Source of the DNA: Saussurea involucrata
Taxonomy: Eukaryota; Streptophyta; Magnoliopsida; Asterales; Asteraceae
Direction of reading: 5' to 3'
NCBI GenBank assembly: GCA_033807775.1
Contig: CM066321.1
Location: forward strand, 236,212,350 to 236,276,349
Length of the DNA stretch: 64,000 bases
The notes below the pieces were generated by a model. The model saw only the letters and a program-made list of their open reading frames with translations. It did not search any database and was not told the origin of the DNA. Both the position numbers and the translations under genes were made by a program. Within the stretch, counting starts at the first letter, position 1. Each line of letters opens with the position of its first letter. Below, in pieces: positions 18,264 to 28,861 of the stretch.

Positions 18264-20492
18264 CTTAGGCGCAATCTTCACCTTAGCTATCTTTTCAGCT
18301 TTGGTGGCTGTGGGACACTTACTAGCAATATGATCGGTAAGTCCACAGTGATAACATTTCCTATAACTAAAAGTAGTTCTAGGACCATTTGAATGCTGAG
18401 CTTTTAATTTTGAATTAGAAGTGCCAGCACCAAGTAAACTATTGGTTTTAGAAATGGGACGAACATTCAGTTCTTCAGATTTCTTACCAAGGACATCCAC
18501 TCTGAGTCTAGGAGTAGATCGCTGAATAGATCTAGAGATCTGCTTTCTTGATACAGAGGGATGAGTCACTGAAGCTTTAGGAGCATTCAGCTTTGGTACT
18601 AAGGTACCCTTCTGAGGATTATGGTAAATAACAATTCTTTTACCTTTGTCTTTAGAGACAGAGGTAGGTTTTGAATAAACCATTTTCTCCTTGCCTTTTG
18701 AGGAGGTAGGAGTTTCCTCAGGGATTGGTGTAATGGACGAGGAGCACTGAGAAGATGAAGTATCAGCGACTGAGGATACGAACGTTCCAAATTTAAGCAT
18801 TGAACGCTCAGTGGTTGGTTTTGGAGTATCATATTCGTAACCCAAACCACGTTTATCACTCAGGGGAATCTGAGACTTTATTATCTCAGTGATCTTTGTT
18901 GAAGAATTACACCATCCTTCAACAGTAGCTTTTTCAGCTTTTAATGCAGCGATAGCTTCTGCTCGTTCGATTTTGACTCGCTGATTTAAATATACTTGAT
19001 CTTTAAAATCTTCTTCAATTTTAGAATGCTTTTCTATTTGAATGTGGCAGTTTTTAAGCTTTTCAGCGAGATCAAGGTTTTGGTTTTCAACCACAGTTTT
19101 GCCGTTCATGGCTTATTATAAACTTCTAGTCAAGAGATCGATCTTACGGAGACTATCAGCTTCATCAATATTTGCAATATTGGTAAAGAAGGAAGGTGAT
19201 ACCTGAATAGCAGATGTTGAACTGGAGGGAATGTCTGAACTTTCTTCCTCTTCTTCAATCTTGGCCATAAGACATAGATTTGCTTCATCATCTTCAGAGT
19301 CAGATGACGATGCTTCTTCATCAGAAGCAGCCCAATCATAGTTAGCCATCAGGCCTTTACTCTTCTTCTTAAAGCTTTTCAGCTTAGCATATTTTTCTTT
19401 TAGCTTTGAATATTTGCCATCTTTATTCCTTGGAACAAAGGATTTCTTTGTAAAAGCTGAGGGTCTAGAAACTTTCTTAGACCTGCACTCGTTAGCGAAA
19501 TGTCCTGTCGTTTCGCAGTTAAAACAAGTAGCAGTAGCCTTATCAACAAAAGCTGATGATCTAGGCTTGTCAGTTATGGAAAGAGGTTTGTTCTTTCTAA
19601 ACATTTTCTTTTTGGCAAATCTCCTGAACTTCTTAGTTAGGAGAGCCAAAGATTCATCATCATCTGAATAATCAGAATCTGATGACCTTTCAGAGTTACT
19701 TTCTAACTCAGTGATAGTGACCGAGGGTCGCTGAGTAGAAGGTTCCTCTGAGATTAAAGCAATAGGGGTGCTTTTGGAATCTTTTACGAGATTCTTCTTA
19801 AGATGGCTCGATTGCTCATGATTCAGCAACGTGCCATATAAGGCTGAAAGGGTCATTGATTTTAGATCCTTTGACAACTTGAGACACATAGCATAATTGT
19901 CCCAGCTTTCAGGTAAACATTCTAGAAACTTTGTCAGTACTTCAAAGTTAGAATATTCCTTACCAACAGTTTTCAGATCTATAATTAAACAATTAAAACG
20001 TTGGTGAACTTCAGAGAGAGATTCATTCTTACCAGAAATGAAGCTTTCGTATTGTCTTACCAGGTTGATCTTTCTTGAGTCCTGGACTTCAGACGTTCCT
20101 TCATACTGAACACATATTGTGTCCCACATGGCTTTTGATGTTTTCAGATTCATGACGGAATGGTAGACTTCGTCAGGAAGAGCCATGGATAGTATGGATC
20201 TGGCTTTTGTATCTATAGCCACTTTCTTCTTATCTTCGTCAGTCCATTGAAAGATTTCATTAGGTACCAGCCTTTCTGGAATAGCAGGTCTATTCTCAGC
20301 GGCTGGAACAGCCGCATCAATTCTTACAGGGATGAATGGACCATTCTCGAGATAGTAATGCATAGTAGGGTCTACACCTTCTAAGAAGAGTGTCATCCTA
20401 TTTTTCCATAAGTTGAAGTTATCTTTGGAAAATCTAGGGGGTTTAGCAAGAGAACCATTGTCTATATAATTTGTGTTTGTGTTGGTGGCCAT
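18259..20492 (-). pseudogene. gag: gag of A1, N-terminal and central part, broken
   Basis: The minus-strand ATG at 20492 opens a frame matching the A2 gag through the capsid-like region and the first zinc knuckle (CFNCETTGHFANEC). Two consecutive stops then replace Tyr-Glu near 19113-19118. The same frame resumes through the coiled coil and second knuckle (CYHCGLTDHIASKC) until A2 interrupts it at 18259. The last part of the gene is at 5013-5201. Confidence 0.88.
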
Positions 20493-20558
20493 TTTCAGAT
20501 AATAGCAAGGAAGAAAAATATCTTAGATTAGATCTTGTTTATGAGATTAAACAAATCC

Positions 20559-20570
20559 GCTCTGATACCA
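20559..20570 (-). other. Primer-binding site of A1 (tRNA-Met)
   Basis: The reverse complement reads TGGTATCAGAGC, two bases inside the A1 LTR. It matches the A2 site. Confidence 0.92.
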
Positions 20571-20572
20571 CT

Positions 20573-21547
20573 TGTTGGTCCCGAAGGCCTATACAAGTTT
20601 TTAGAAGGGGGGGGGGGGGGGGGGGTTGAATACAAACACACAGATTTTACTTTTCTAAATTGTTTATTGATAAATCATTAACAATTTACAGCTTGTTGAG
20701 GAAACAAGATTAAGGATAAACCTAAATCTAAACAAGTTGGAACACTAAGGTTTCTTGCACTAAGAGAGATAAGGAAATTACTAATAATAACCTATCTTAA
20801 AATAAGAGATTGAACTTGTCCAGAGTTAGCAAGTTACTTCAAATGAAGTGGGTTCAACTCTTTATATACTGCATGCATTTAATGCAAGTCAGTATACACT
20901 TTACACGTGTCATCAGCTGGTTGGTTGCATGTCATTGACCTTGGTTGACAACCTTAGTAGCCGCATGGATGAACAGTGTAGTATCAGAGTGGTTGTACGA
21001 TTTCAGATAGTCGGAGGTTCTTTTCTGACATTTCGTACGGAGTCGTGCAAGGGAGGTTAAGACAAAAGTACTTTGTACGGAGGACTTCATGATCAGCTTT
21101 CGTTGATTCAGAGCATTATCAGTTTCTATTCAGCGAATGATAAAGTTCAGCGATAGCTGAAGTCTTGTACTTGATACTTCACGTTGAGTGGACAAATCTG
21201 AGTCTTCGCTGATCCGCATCAGTTCATTAGGAGACTTGTCGATGGTTCTTGAGCTTGATCTTCGACTTCAGCGTAGAACCTTTGTTGACGTGAAACTTGT
21301 CTTCAGGAATCATAAGTAAACAACTAACTTATCAGCGATCATCATAATGACTGAACAGACTCAGAGCATTAATGGTGAACAGTGTTCGCTGAATGTTTAA
21401 CTTAAAGAGCGAGAGTTCCTATCAGCGGTACTGTAAGATCTTAGTACTTATCAGCGATAGTGAAACTCTGATACATATTGTTTACTTACAATTTTCACTA
21501 AGTATAAGAGAGGGTCATTATCAAATCACTGAGGGTTTGGATCAACA
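20573..21547 (-). repeat. 5' LTR of A1 (975 bp)
   Basis: On the minus strand it runs from TGTTGATCC at 21547 to ACCAACA at 20573. It shares TATA box, poly(C) run and repeated CGCTGA words with the A2 LTRs but carries many more substitutions, fitting an older insertion. Confidence 0.93.
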
Positions 21548-21753
21548 TTATGCGGCTCGGTCCTCTGTGAGCAGTACTTCTGTAATTCGTTCTTTAGTCT
21601 TGGCGTTTCTTGATTGATCTTTTTGTTTACTTCGGCAGAGCTTTGGTGACACTCCGTAGAACTTCTGTGATCATTCGGCAGAGCTTCTGTCGAAGTCTTC
21701 AATACTTAGCCTATTTTTCAATACTTCTAATATTATGAATATTGGAGCTAACA
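21548..21753 (-). repeat. LTR fragment of a B-related SIRE-like element (B')
   Basis: Reading the minus strand, it starts TGTTAGCTCC at 21753. It shares the AGTATTGAAAA and CAGAAG/AGCTCTG features of the B LTR (58551-59268). It is cut at 21548 by the insertion of A1. The rest lies beyond the left edge. Its outer flank CTCCC (21754-21758) would be the target duplication. Confidence 0.7.
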
Positions 21754-24101
21754 CTCCCAACCTGAACCTATTGCACATGCCGACAAATAAAAAGGGTTAG
21801 GATAACTCCTAGTGTGTTCAAGAGTTTATAGCATGATTTAAATAATTCTTTAAACGAAAGATTGGAACATAGATTATGATTTCCAAAAGAGTTTATAAAA
21901 TGGATATAAACGACTCATTTTCCAACGCACCCAAAATCTATGAGAAAAGTTCCCAAAAGGTATAAAGCATTTTATAAAATGAATTCCAATTCAAACTCAC
22001 TCAACACGTGAATACATGTATATTATGCAAAACCTTCAAATACGTTTGACGAAAAAATACTCAACCCATAAAACATGGAAGAACAATCCATTTAAATATA
22101 ATACTTCATTAAAAACATGATACGAACAAATACTCACGTGAACGTAAAATGTAATGAAGTCCAAATACCATAAATATGGAAATGACCTGCTTCATTTTAA
22201 CTTTAATAGACATGGAGGGGAATCCAATATTAAAGTCATCAAATTGCAGTCAATCGTATAAGACCAACGATAACAAAATATGGACATTATAAAATCCCAG
22301 GTAAGGTTGGCCGACGACGGGGGAGACCCGTATCCATTGAGAGTGGATGAACAAAAAAGTATGCCACTCAAACAATGTTAATCGTACGTCACTTCACTGC
22401 ATAAAAGCCCAAGTGTCCCATACGACGCCTTTCAAGACACACCCAAAGAGACATGATCTTAGTGGAATATTACTAAGAATACCACCAAACGCTCGACACA
22501 AGCGGGGATACAACCATGGCATTGCCCCGACATGGCGAATGTCATAAACGCCCGTCAATCAACCTGACAGCTCAACCGGACTCAGCCCTCCTAGTGTACC
22601 CTTGAAAAGTAAAGGTCATAAAATATGGGGCCCGGTCAAATCCCGTGATACCCAGTAGACCATCAAATAAAGACAGACTTACGTGCCTATGGATCCAATG
22701 CAACACAGTCTATAATAATATGCCTATCCTGGAATGACTAACGCACCCGAGCATGTAAGTATCAATAATATGCAATAAAATGCATCAAGCTGCAATAAAT
22801 GCAAACCATAGATAAGACTCCATATTGAGCCATCAAAATCGGACAAAATGTCCCCATGACTTCCTCAAAGTCAAAACCGAGCAAAATGCTCAAAACTCAT
22901 TAGACCCATAAATAACGGTCATTATAGCATAACATGCATTTAAACATCGTTTAGGTAAACAAGTACCACAAAATCATCATTAACCCAAAACTCGACACAG
23001 GTTAAACAAAGGGTTTCCCCAAATGGGCTAATACCCTTATAATTCTCAAAATGACTCATGACACTAAATTGTGCATTTCCCAAATGGTTTATAAAATCCA
23101 TTACACTAACATGATTAAACCATTGAATAAACTTCATTTTGAGCAATAAAACATTTAAGGACATATTTATGATTTCTATACATTAAAAAATCCAAAAATC
23201 CCAAATATGGGTGTTTTACAACATTTGTGAAGTTAAACACTTCAAACGGGGTTAAACATATCAAATAACTTAACATTTGATAATTTAAATTAAAACACAC
23301 AAATACTTGGAAAATACATTTTTGGCATGTACAATGTTTTCACAAATCAACTTGAACTCACCTTGCTAGATTTAGGCTAAATCTAGATTTTCCCCAAACG
23401 TAAGCTCCCTTGAAGAAACTTGAGCCTTCAAGCCAAATCTTTCAAAAAACCTAGATCCATAAAGTTCCAACGATCAATAATTAGATCTAACCATGTAGAA
23501 TCATTCTCCAACCATTTTACATCAAAATACCCACTTATACAAAAACCCTAACTTCCATAAATGAAGAGAAGAGAAGATTACCTTGACCATAACTTGAATC
23601 CACCAACCAAAATGCTTCTAGAATCACCAAGATAGACCACAAACTCCCAATCTTCAAAGTGAAGGAAAAAGGGTTGGATGAAACCCTAGAAACTTGATGA
23701 AGAAGATGAAGTTAAGGGTTCTAGAAAGGTTATGGTCCATAAAAATGGTGAGGGTTTGATTTGGGGAAGAAGGATGAAGATGAGAGGGAAGATTTAGGTT
23801 TCTTGGGGGACAAAGTCGGTTTAGAGGGAGAGAGGAGGCTGAGTTGTAGTTTAGAAATGAAATGGTGGAAGAGAGAGGGAAGAGTCTTAAAAGCAAACAA
23901 ATATCTCATCAGACCCTTCGCGGACGTCCAGTTTGACCACCACGCGGACGTCCGGCCTTGAGCTGATCTGAACCCCTCAATTCTTATGTTTCTTCCGCGG
24001 ACATCCCGCGGACTTTTGCCCTTCGCGGACGTCCGGCCTTGCGCCCATGCGGACGTCCGCAAGCCCAAAATTCAGTTTTTTCCAATTTTTTGGGTGTTAC
24101 A
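21754..24101 (-). repeat. Tekay-like gypsy LTR F1 (3' LTR, truncated at its end)
   Basis: On the minus strand it begins TGTAACACCC at 24101, directly after a GGGAGGAT polypurine tract, as in Tekay/Del chromovirus elements. It runs about 2.35 kb to the B' insertion point, where the sequence 'CAGGTTGGGAG' matches the subterminal part of the F2 LTR near 28551. It has no coding capacity. An array of GCGGACGTCC words lies at 23920-24058. The lineage call rests on LTR ends and length only. Confidence 0.65.
23920..24058. repeat. GCGGACGTCC word array in F1 LTR
   Basis: Perfect GCGGACGTCC at 23920, 23944, 24025 and 24049, with a variant at 23997 (GCGGACATCC) and a partial copy near 24008. It lies 40-180 bp from the LTR start, where promoter elements are expected. 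The core GACGTC is a palindromic ACGT site. The patch is CpG-dense in AT-rich DNA. Confidence 0.8.
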
Positions 24102-25060
24102 ATCCTCCCAACCTTAGAATGATTTCGTCCTCGAAATCTAGATCCTTTACAACCTAAAGCTAACCAACTCAACGCCCCATGTTCTACCAGCTTCCAACTG
24201 GAATCTAAATTCCCTCACGCAGACTGCGATGACAAACCTCAAGCAAATTCTTACCAACAATGTCCTCTCAGGTACACTGTACTTATGTCCGGGTGAACGC
24301 TCCTTCCACTGAAGTAACTCCTAGTCAGACAACTTCGGTTGTCTCCCAACCTTAGATGTTCCATACTTCCCCGATTGCGGGTCCATACTCTAAATCGATC
24401 CAAGGTTTGATCACTATCAAAACCAACTGAATCTCCAATTCCAATTGTTCCTACTGCTAACTATCGTTTAATTCCAATGAGCCCTAATAGACTCCAAGAC
24501 TTGCGGTCGTCACTGACCCATCGCTTATACGACTCCAAGAATCCTTCCAACATTAATCATCAAACAGACAGGTTCCTTTACCACACAAGGAAGTCATCCC
24601 ACCAAATCTACTCATCACAATTGACCATCTTAAGATTACTACAACCGTCATCATTATTTCTTTAAAATCGGACTACAACCCTCCTAATACACTAACGGTT
24701 CCAGGCCTCGAACCCAAAAGGTTGACACCTAGTTATGCCACCAAGCTTGACTCCCAACAGAACTATATACACCAGTTTCATCCGCCGAGCATTCCCACAA
24801 AACTAAGGTTATCAATACGGTGTCTAAAGGGTCCCTCATGCGAAGATTGACCAAGATCCAAACAAGGTTGCCGACAAGAACTGTTACCACCAACCTCAAA
24901 ATACGATACCGCGAATCTAACCCTTCAGTTACAACAAGTACATCGACTCTTCCACCGATACCATCCAGCCTATAGCACCATCACGCGTCAAAACACCCAA
25001 CTTTTCATAGTCGAAGTTCTACTCACACTTACTCTTAACCGGGGTTACTTAACCTTTCCA
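24102..25060 (-). mobile_element. F1 internal 3' noncoding region (Tekay-like)
   Basis: The sequence upstream of the F1 3' LTR on the minus strand starts with the purine tract TGGGAGGAT (24102-24110). It has no open frame of note. The part 24800-25060 is a diverged reverse-complement match of 31230-31500 in F2 ('CCCCGGTTA', 'CTTTAGACACCGT'), which ties the two elements together. Confidence 0.55.
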
Positions 25061-25859
25061 AGTGGACACTAGGAGGGTTGAGTCTGGAAGTGCTACCTTG
25101 GAGGTAAGTACTAAGACCTTCGCCGCCGAGGTATTGCCTTGAAGGTAGTCTTGCAGTATGCCGAGCCTTGTGGTGGAAGTCTTGGGGATGGACACTATGG
25201 TCAACTGTCTCGTGATGTGGAACTTGTCGAGGAATCGTATGAACACTTGGACATATATATAGTCATGAAGTGTTATACGATTAACATTGTACATGTGGTA
25301 TAGTTACGTGTTCCCTCCACCCTCAGAGGATACGGGTCTCCCTCGTTGTTGTCAATATTATGTTGAATGTCGTGATATGCATGTTTTAATTACCGTTGAG
25401 CCTTGTGTGAGTAATTATAAGTATTGACTTTAATATTGGAACCCCTCCACGTATATTAAGGTTCGCTTGAATGATTACACCCAGCTCGGGTATTTGGAGC
25501 TTTTGGCACGAGATTTGTGTGCGTTGGAAAATGGGTTGTTTGCATATTTAAATATAGCCCCTTTTTTGGAAAACCATGATTTTAAGTTGTACTCCTTTCG
25601 TTTAACGAACTATTTTAATCACGATGAAAACACTTGAACTCACTAGGCATTAGCCTAACATTTTTATTTGTCGTCATGCGCAACAGGTTCCGGTTGGGAA
25701 GTAGTTCTAGTGACACTGTGAAGAGTGGAGAGCTATTTGTGTGTTCAAGAAGTAAGTGGTTTGGTGAAGACTTCCGCATTTTGGGAATAACAACTTTGTA
25801 TTGGGTTGATTATTTTATCGAATTTTTTTAGTTGCTCTTTCAAATTTTGAGGGTGTTAC
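25061..25859 (+). repeat. 3' portion of a Tekay-like LTR, plus orientation
   Basis: From about 25300 this aligns loosely with the last 800 bp of the F2 LTR (28060-28846): the GGTCTCCCTCG block, 'GAACTCACTAGGCATTAGCC', 'GCAACAGGTTCCGGTTGGGA' and 'GAGGGTGTTAC'. It ends directly against the start of the next LTR at 25860. The first 240 bp are of unclear origin. No gene is seen. Confidence 0.55.
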
Positions 25860-26017
25860 TGTAACACACGTAATTTCGGTAAGTAAAGGTTGCGTCTTTG
25901 AGTTTCCTTAATCGTGGCTTCGAGATAGGAACCTATTGCCTTTGATCCCTAGGAGAATCGGGGGGTGTTTCGTCTGAGGAAAGTGAGGTTTGGGGCTCGG
26001 TACACTTTGGGCGAGAG

Positions 26018-26055
26018 TGCCCTGCGGTTGTGATAGTGTCACTATCGCAGGGGCA
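26018..26055. repeat. Palindrome GATAGTGTCACTATC inside a larger hairpin, F2 LTR
   Basis: The perfect 15-bp palindrome at 26032-26046 is flanked by GTGCCCTGCG...CGCAGGGGCAC, which extends the stem. Related words (GATAGTGGCAGTGTTACTATC) recur at about 26108-26128. Unit 2 carries the same at about 34485-34522. Confidence 0.75.
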
Positions 26056-27740
26056 CAATCGCGATGGAGGTTCGCACCTTGCGGTACACTTTCGGCAAGA
26101 GTGACTCACGATAGTGGCAGTGTTACTATCGCCTGTCATAATCGTGGTCGGCCCCTAGGTTTTAAAGTTGCAAATTTCTTCTTCTTTCTCTCATTCCCCA
26201 CTTCTCCTATCTCACTCATTCTCTCCCAAATTTCTCCCCAACCCCTAACATGAACGCTGGACGATTTTTGGAGCTTTCCTCTTCGAAATCAAGTGTTCGT
26301 TCACCATCCAAGTTTCTAATCACAACCCCAAGTGTTAAATCAAGAGTTCATCCCCATTTCTTGGAATTCCAAAGTTTTGAGGGTTTTGCTCAAAACCTAG
26401 TGGTGAGTTTACCCTACCCTTTTTTATAAACCTTCTTACAAGTTATAAATGTTCCATTATTGACTTCCTAGTATCTCTATTTCTCAAATTTCGGTTTGGA
26501 TGATTTTGGGGAAGTTAGGTCAAAATTAGGGTTTCGGTATGGGTTGGGATATGGATGTAAAATGTTTGAGGAACAATTCTAAATGGTTGAATATGATTAT
26601 TGATGGTGGAAATCTTATGGATCTAGGGTTTTTTTTGGAAGATTTGTCTTGATGATTCTAGTTTATTCAAAGGAGCTCAAGTTTGGGGAAAATCTAGATT
26701 TAGCCTAAACCTAGCAAGGTGAGTTTAAGTTGATTTGTGAAAACGCTGTTCATGACAAAATGTTTATTTTAAAGTGTTTTTGTGTTTTACATAAAATTAT
26801 CAACTGTTGAGTTATTTAGTGGGTTTTGATTATTTGAAGTGTCGAGCTTTACAAATCTTGTAAAACACCCATATTTGGGATTTTTGGGTAATTGATAAAT
26901 ATATCACGAAGAAAAGTGTTTTGTTAATTTATTGCATAAGTGTAGGTTGTTTGGTAAAAATACACTTTTAAGTTTATGATATGTTACGTTTTGAAAATGT
27001 GAATGTCTGAGTTGTGGATTTTGGTCAATCTCGACCTTATGAACATTTTGGGAATTGTAAACCTTTTGATTTTGGGCCGAAGGCCAATTGAGAGTCAAGA
27101 GATAAAGATTTTAGGTAACAATGTATTTTGGTTTATGTAATGGTGATGGCTCGCGTATTTTGCTAAACGTTTATTTTGCCTTTAAGGGCTTAGATTCATA
27201 CTCAAATGGGTCTTTGGGGTGTTTGTGCACACAAGTGCATTTTATTTAAGAATATGCCCTTTTGATAAGTGAATACCATTTAACATTTAACTTTTGGTAC
27301 TTTTTCGGTTGTATAAACCATTGTGAACTATATACATTATCAAGTTATAAAGTATTTGAGTATATATGTATATATGGTTTGATTTCATTAGAAAGTGGCA
27401 ATGAAGGGGTTTGAGCTAGTCATGCCTTGGATCATGTATTTGCATAATGTGGGTTAGATACACTTCATAATATGTTGGCTTTTAACAAATGGTGCTTTGA
27501 TATTTTGAGCTTATGGCTCGGTTTTTGACTCTGTTGGGTCTTGAGGACATTTGTCCGATTTTGATAGTTAGCCTTTGGTTATGATTTGCATTAATTGCAT
27601 CTTATTTGGGATTTACATGATTTGAATGCGTTGGTTATTCTTTTGGAGTCATGTGTAAATTTCTAAACTAAACAAGCTTGTTCTGGATGGTGAGATCCCA
27701 TGGTAAAGATCCGGTTTAGGTTGAACTTGGTGGTTTTGGG

Positions 27741-28012
27741 CTAAAGATCCGGTTTGGGTTGATGCTTCAATAGACTAAAGATCCGGTTTGGGTTGATGTC
27801 TTTGTGGACTAAAAAACTGGTTTGGGTTGATGTTTCACTAGGCTAGAGATATGGTTTGGGTTGATTCCTCACTTGTATAAAGATCCAGTTTGGGTTGGTG
27901 TCACAATATACTAAAGATCCGATTTGGATTGATGTCTCGTTAGACTAAAGACTCGGTTTGAGTTGATGTCTCAATGGACTAAAGATCCGGTTTGGATTGA
28001 CGTCCAAGACTG
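27741..28012 (+). repeat. 34-bp tandem array in F2 LTR (8 copies)
   Basis: Eight consecutive units of exactly 34 bp, typified by CTAAAGATCCGGTTTGGGTT followed by a variable end, with degenerate copies on both sides. Units differ by substitutions but not by length. Confidence 0.88.
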
Positions 28013-28849
28013 ACCAAAGACCTAGACAAGGTTGATGTCATAGGCTTTTCCATCCATGAAACATGCTTGTAACTTATAATTGTGGTTTAACTTGTGTATC
28101 CACCACATTCGATGAAATCGAGTCTCCCCCGTCACCGAAAGTGCTGTTTTGGGTATTTCTTTTATCCATGTTGTCGATGACGTATTTTATTTATATGGAT
28201 TGTTTCCATGATTTATGGGCGGTATATTATGCCTCATCCTTGTTTGGATGCTTCGATTGTTGGAGTTTTATTTGCGTTGATATTATTTGGAAGTTTAATA
28301 TTTATTCACATCTTCAGTGAGTTTTGGAATTGAGTCCATTGTTGAGAAATGATTTTCGTTGGAGCTTTCGTCATGGAATTTGTGTGCGTTTGGAAATTAG
28401 GTTGTTGGTATATTTAATACAAATCCATTTTTGGAAATCATGATTTAAGTTGCATCGTTTTGTTTGACGAATAATTTAATCATGATGTAAACTCTTGAAC
28501 TGCTAGGCGTTAGCCTAAACTTTTTATTGGTCGACATGTGCAACAGGTTCAGGTTGGGAATAGTTCTAGTGACACTATGAAGAGATGAGCGCTAGTAGTG
28601 TGCTCGAGAGATGAATTGCTTAGTAAAGTCTTCCAAATTTATTTGGGAATAGCAACTTCTATTTGGGTTAAGTAACACCCGACTTTATTTGGTCATGTTG
28701 TATGACTTGAGTTATTAATTGTGGGAGTTGTATGTTTTAAATTTTGAGGTGTTTACAAGGATGGTTTGTAGAAGAGATTTTATCCTCGTTTGGTTATTTT
28801 ATCGATGTTTTTAGTAGTTGCTTTTTCCAATGTTGAGGGTGTTACAAGT

Positions 28850-28861
28850 TGGTATCAGAGC
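28850..28861 (+). other. Primer-binding site of F2 (tRNA-Met), unit 1
   Basis: TGGTATCAGAGC lies three bases after the LTR end GTTACA. Confidence 0.85.

Larger units (their letters stand above)
1..21547 (-). mobile_element. SIRE-like copia element A1 (3' end off window), split by A2
   Basis: This is an older copy of the A family on the minus strand. Its 5' LTR (20573-21547), PBS and most of gag lie to the right of the inserted element A2. The gag tail, pol, internal promoter and first 307 codons of the envelope-like ORF lie to the left (1-5201). The 3' LTR must lie before position 1. Gag, pol and the region between pol and the extra ORF match A2 closely throughout. A1 is dead: gag has two adjacent stops, and pol has a 1-bp deletion, a 190-bp deletion, a homopolymer frameshift and at least two stops. 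The right flank (21548 onward) is a different SIRE-like LTR, so A1 inserted there. Confidence 0.85.
25860..28846 (+). repeat. Tekay-like 5' LTR F2, unit 1 (2987 bp)
   Basis: It starts TGTAACACACG and ends GAGGGTGTTACA, three bases before a tRNA-Met PBS, so it is a 5' LTR in plus orientation. It contains a GATAGTG/CACTATC hairpin region, a 34-bp tandem array and no conserved coding frame. The two short ORFs at 25933-26253 are shadows of the hairpin repeats. Confidence 0.75.

Noticed and set aside
25933..26253. Paired 68- and 87-aa ORFs repeated at 34400-34720
   Set aside because: They are identical only because the whole region is duplicated. They fall on palindromic LTR repeats and have no gene-like context.
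27741..28012. CRISPR-like regular repeat
   Set aside because: Units are contiguous diverged tandem repeats with no spacers, in plant DNA.
28063..28320. 85-aa ORF conserved in both duplication units (also 36530-36787)
   Set aside because: It lies inside a long LTR, and conservation reflects the recent duplication. A hydrophobic T-rich translation is expected by chance.
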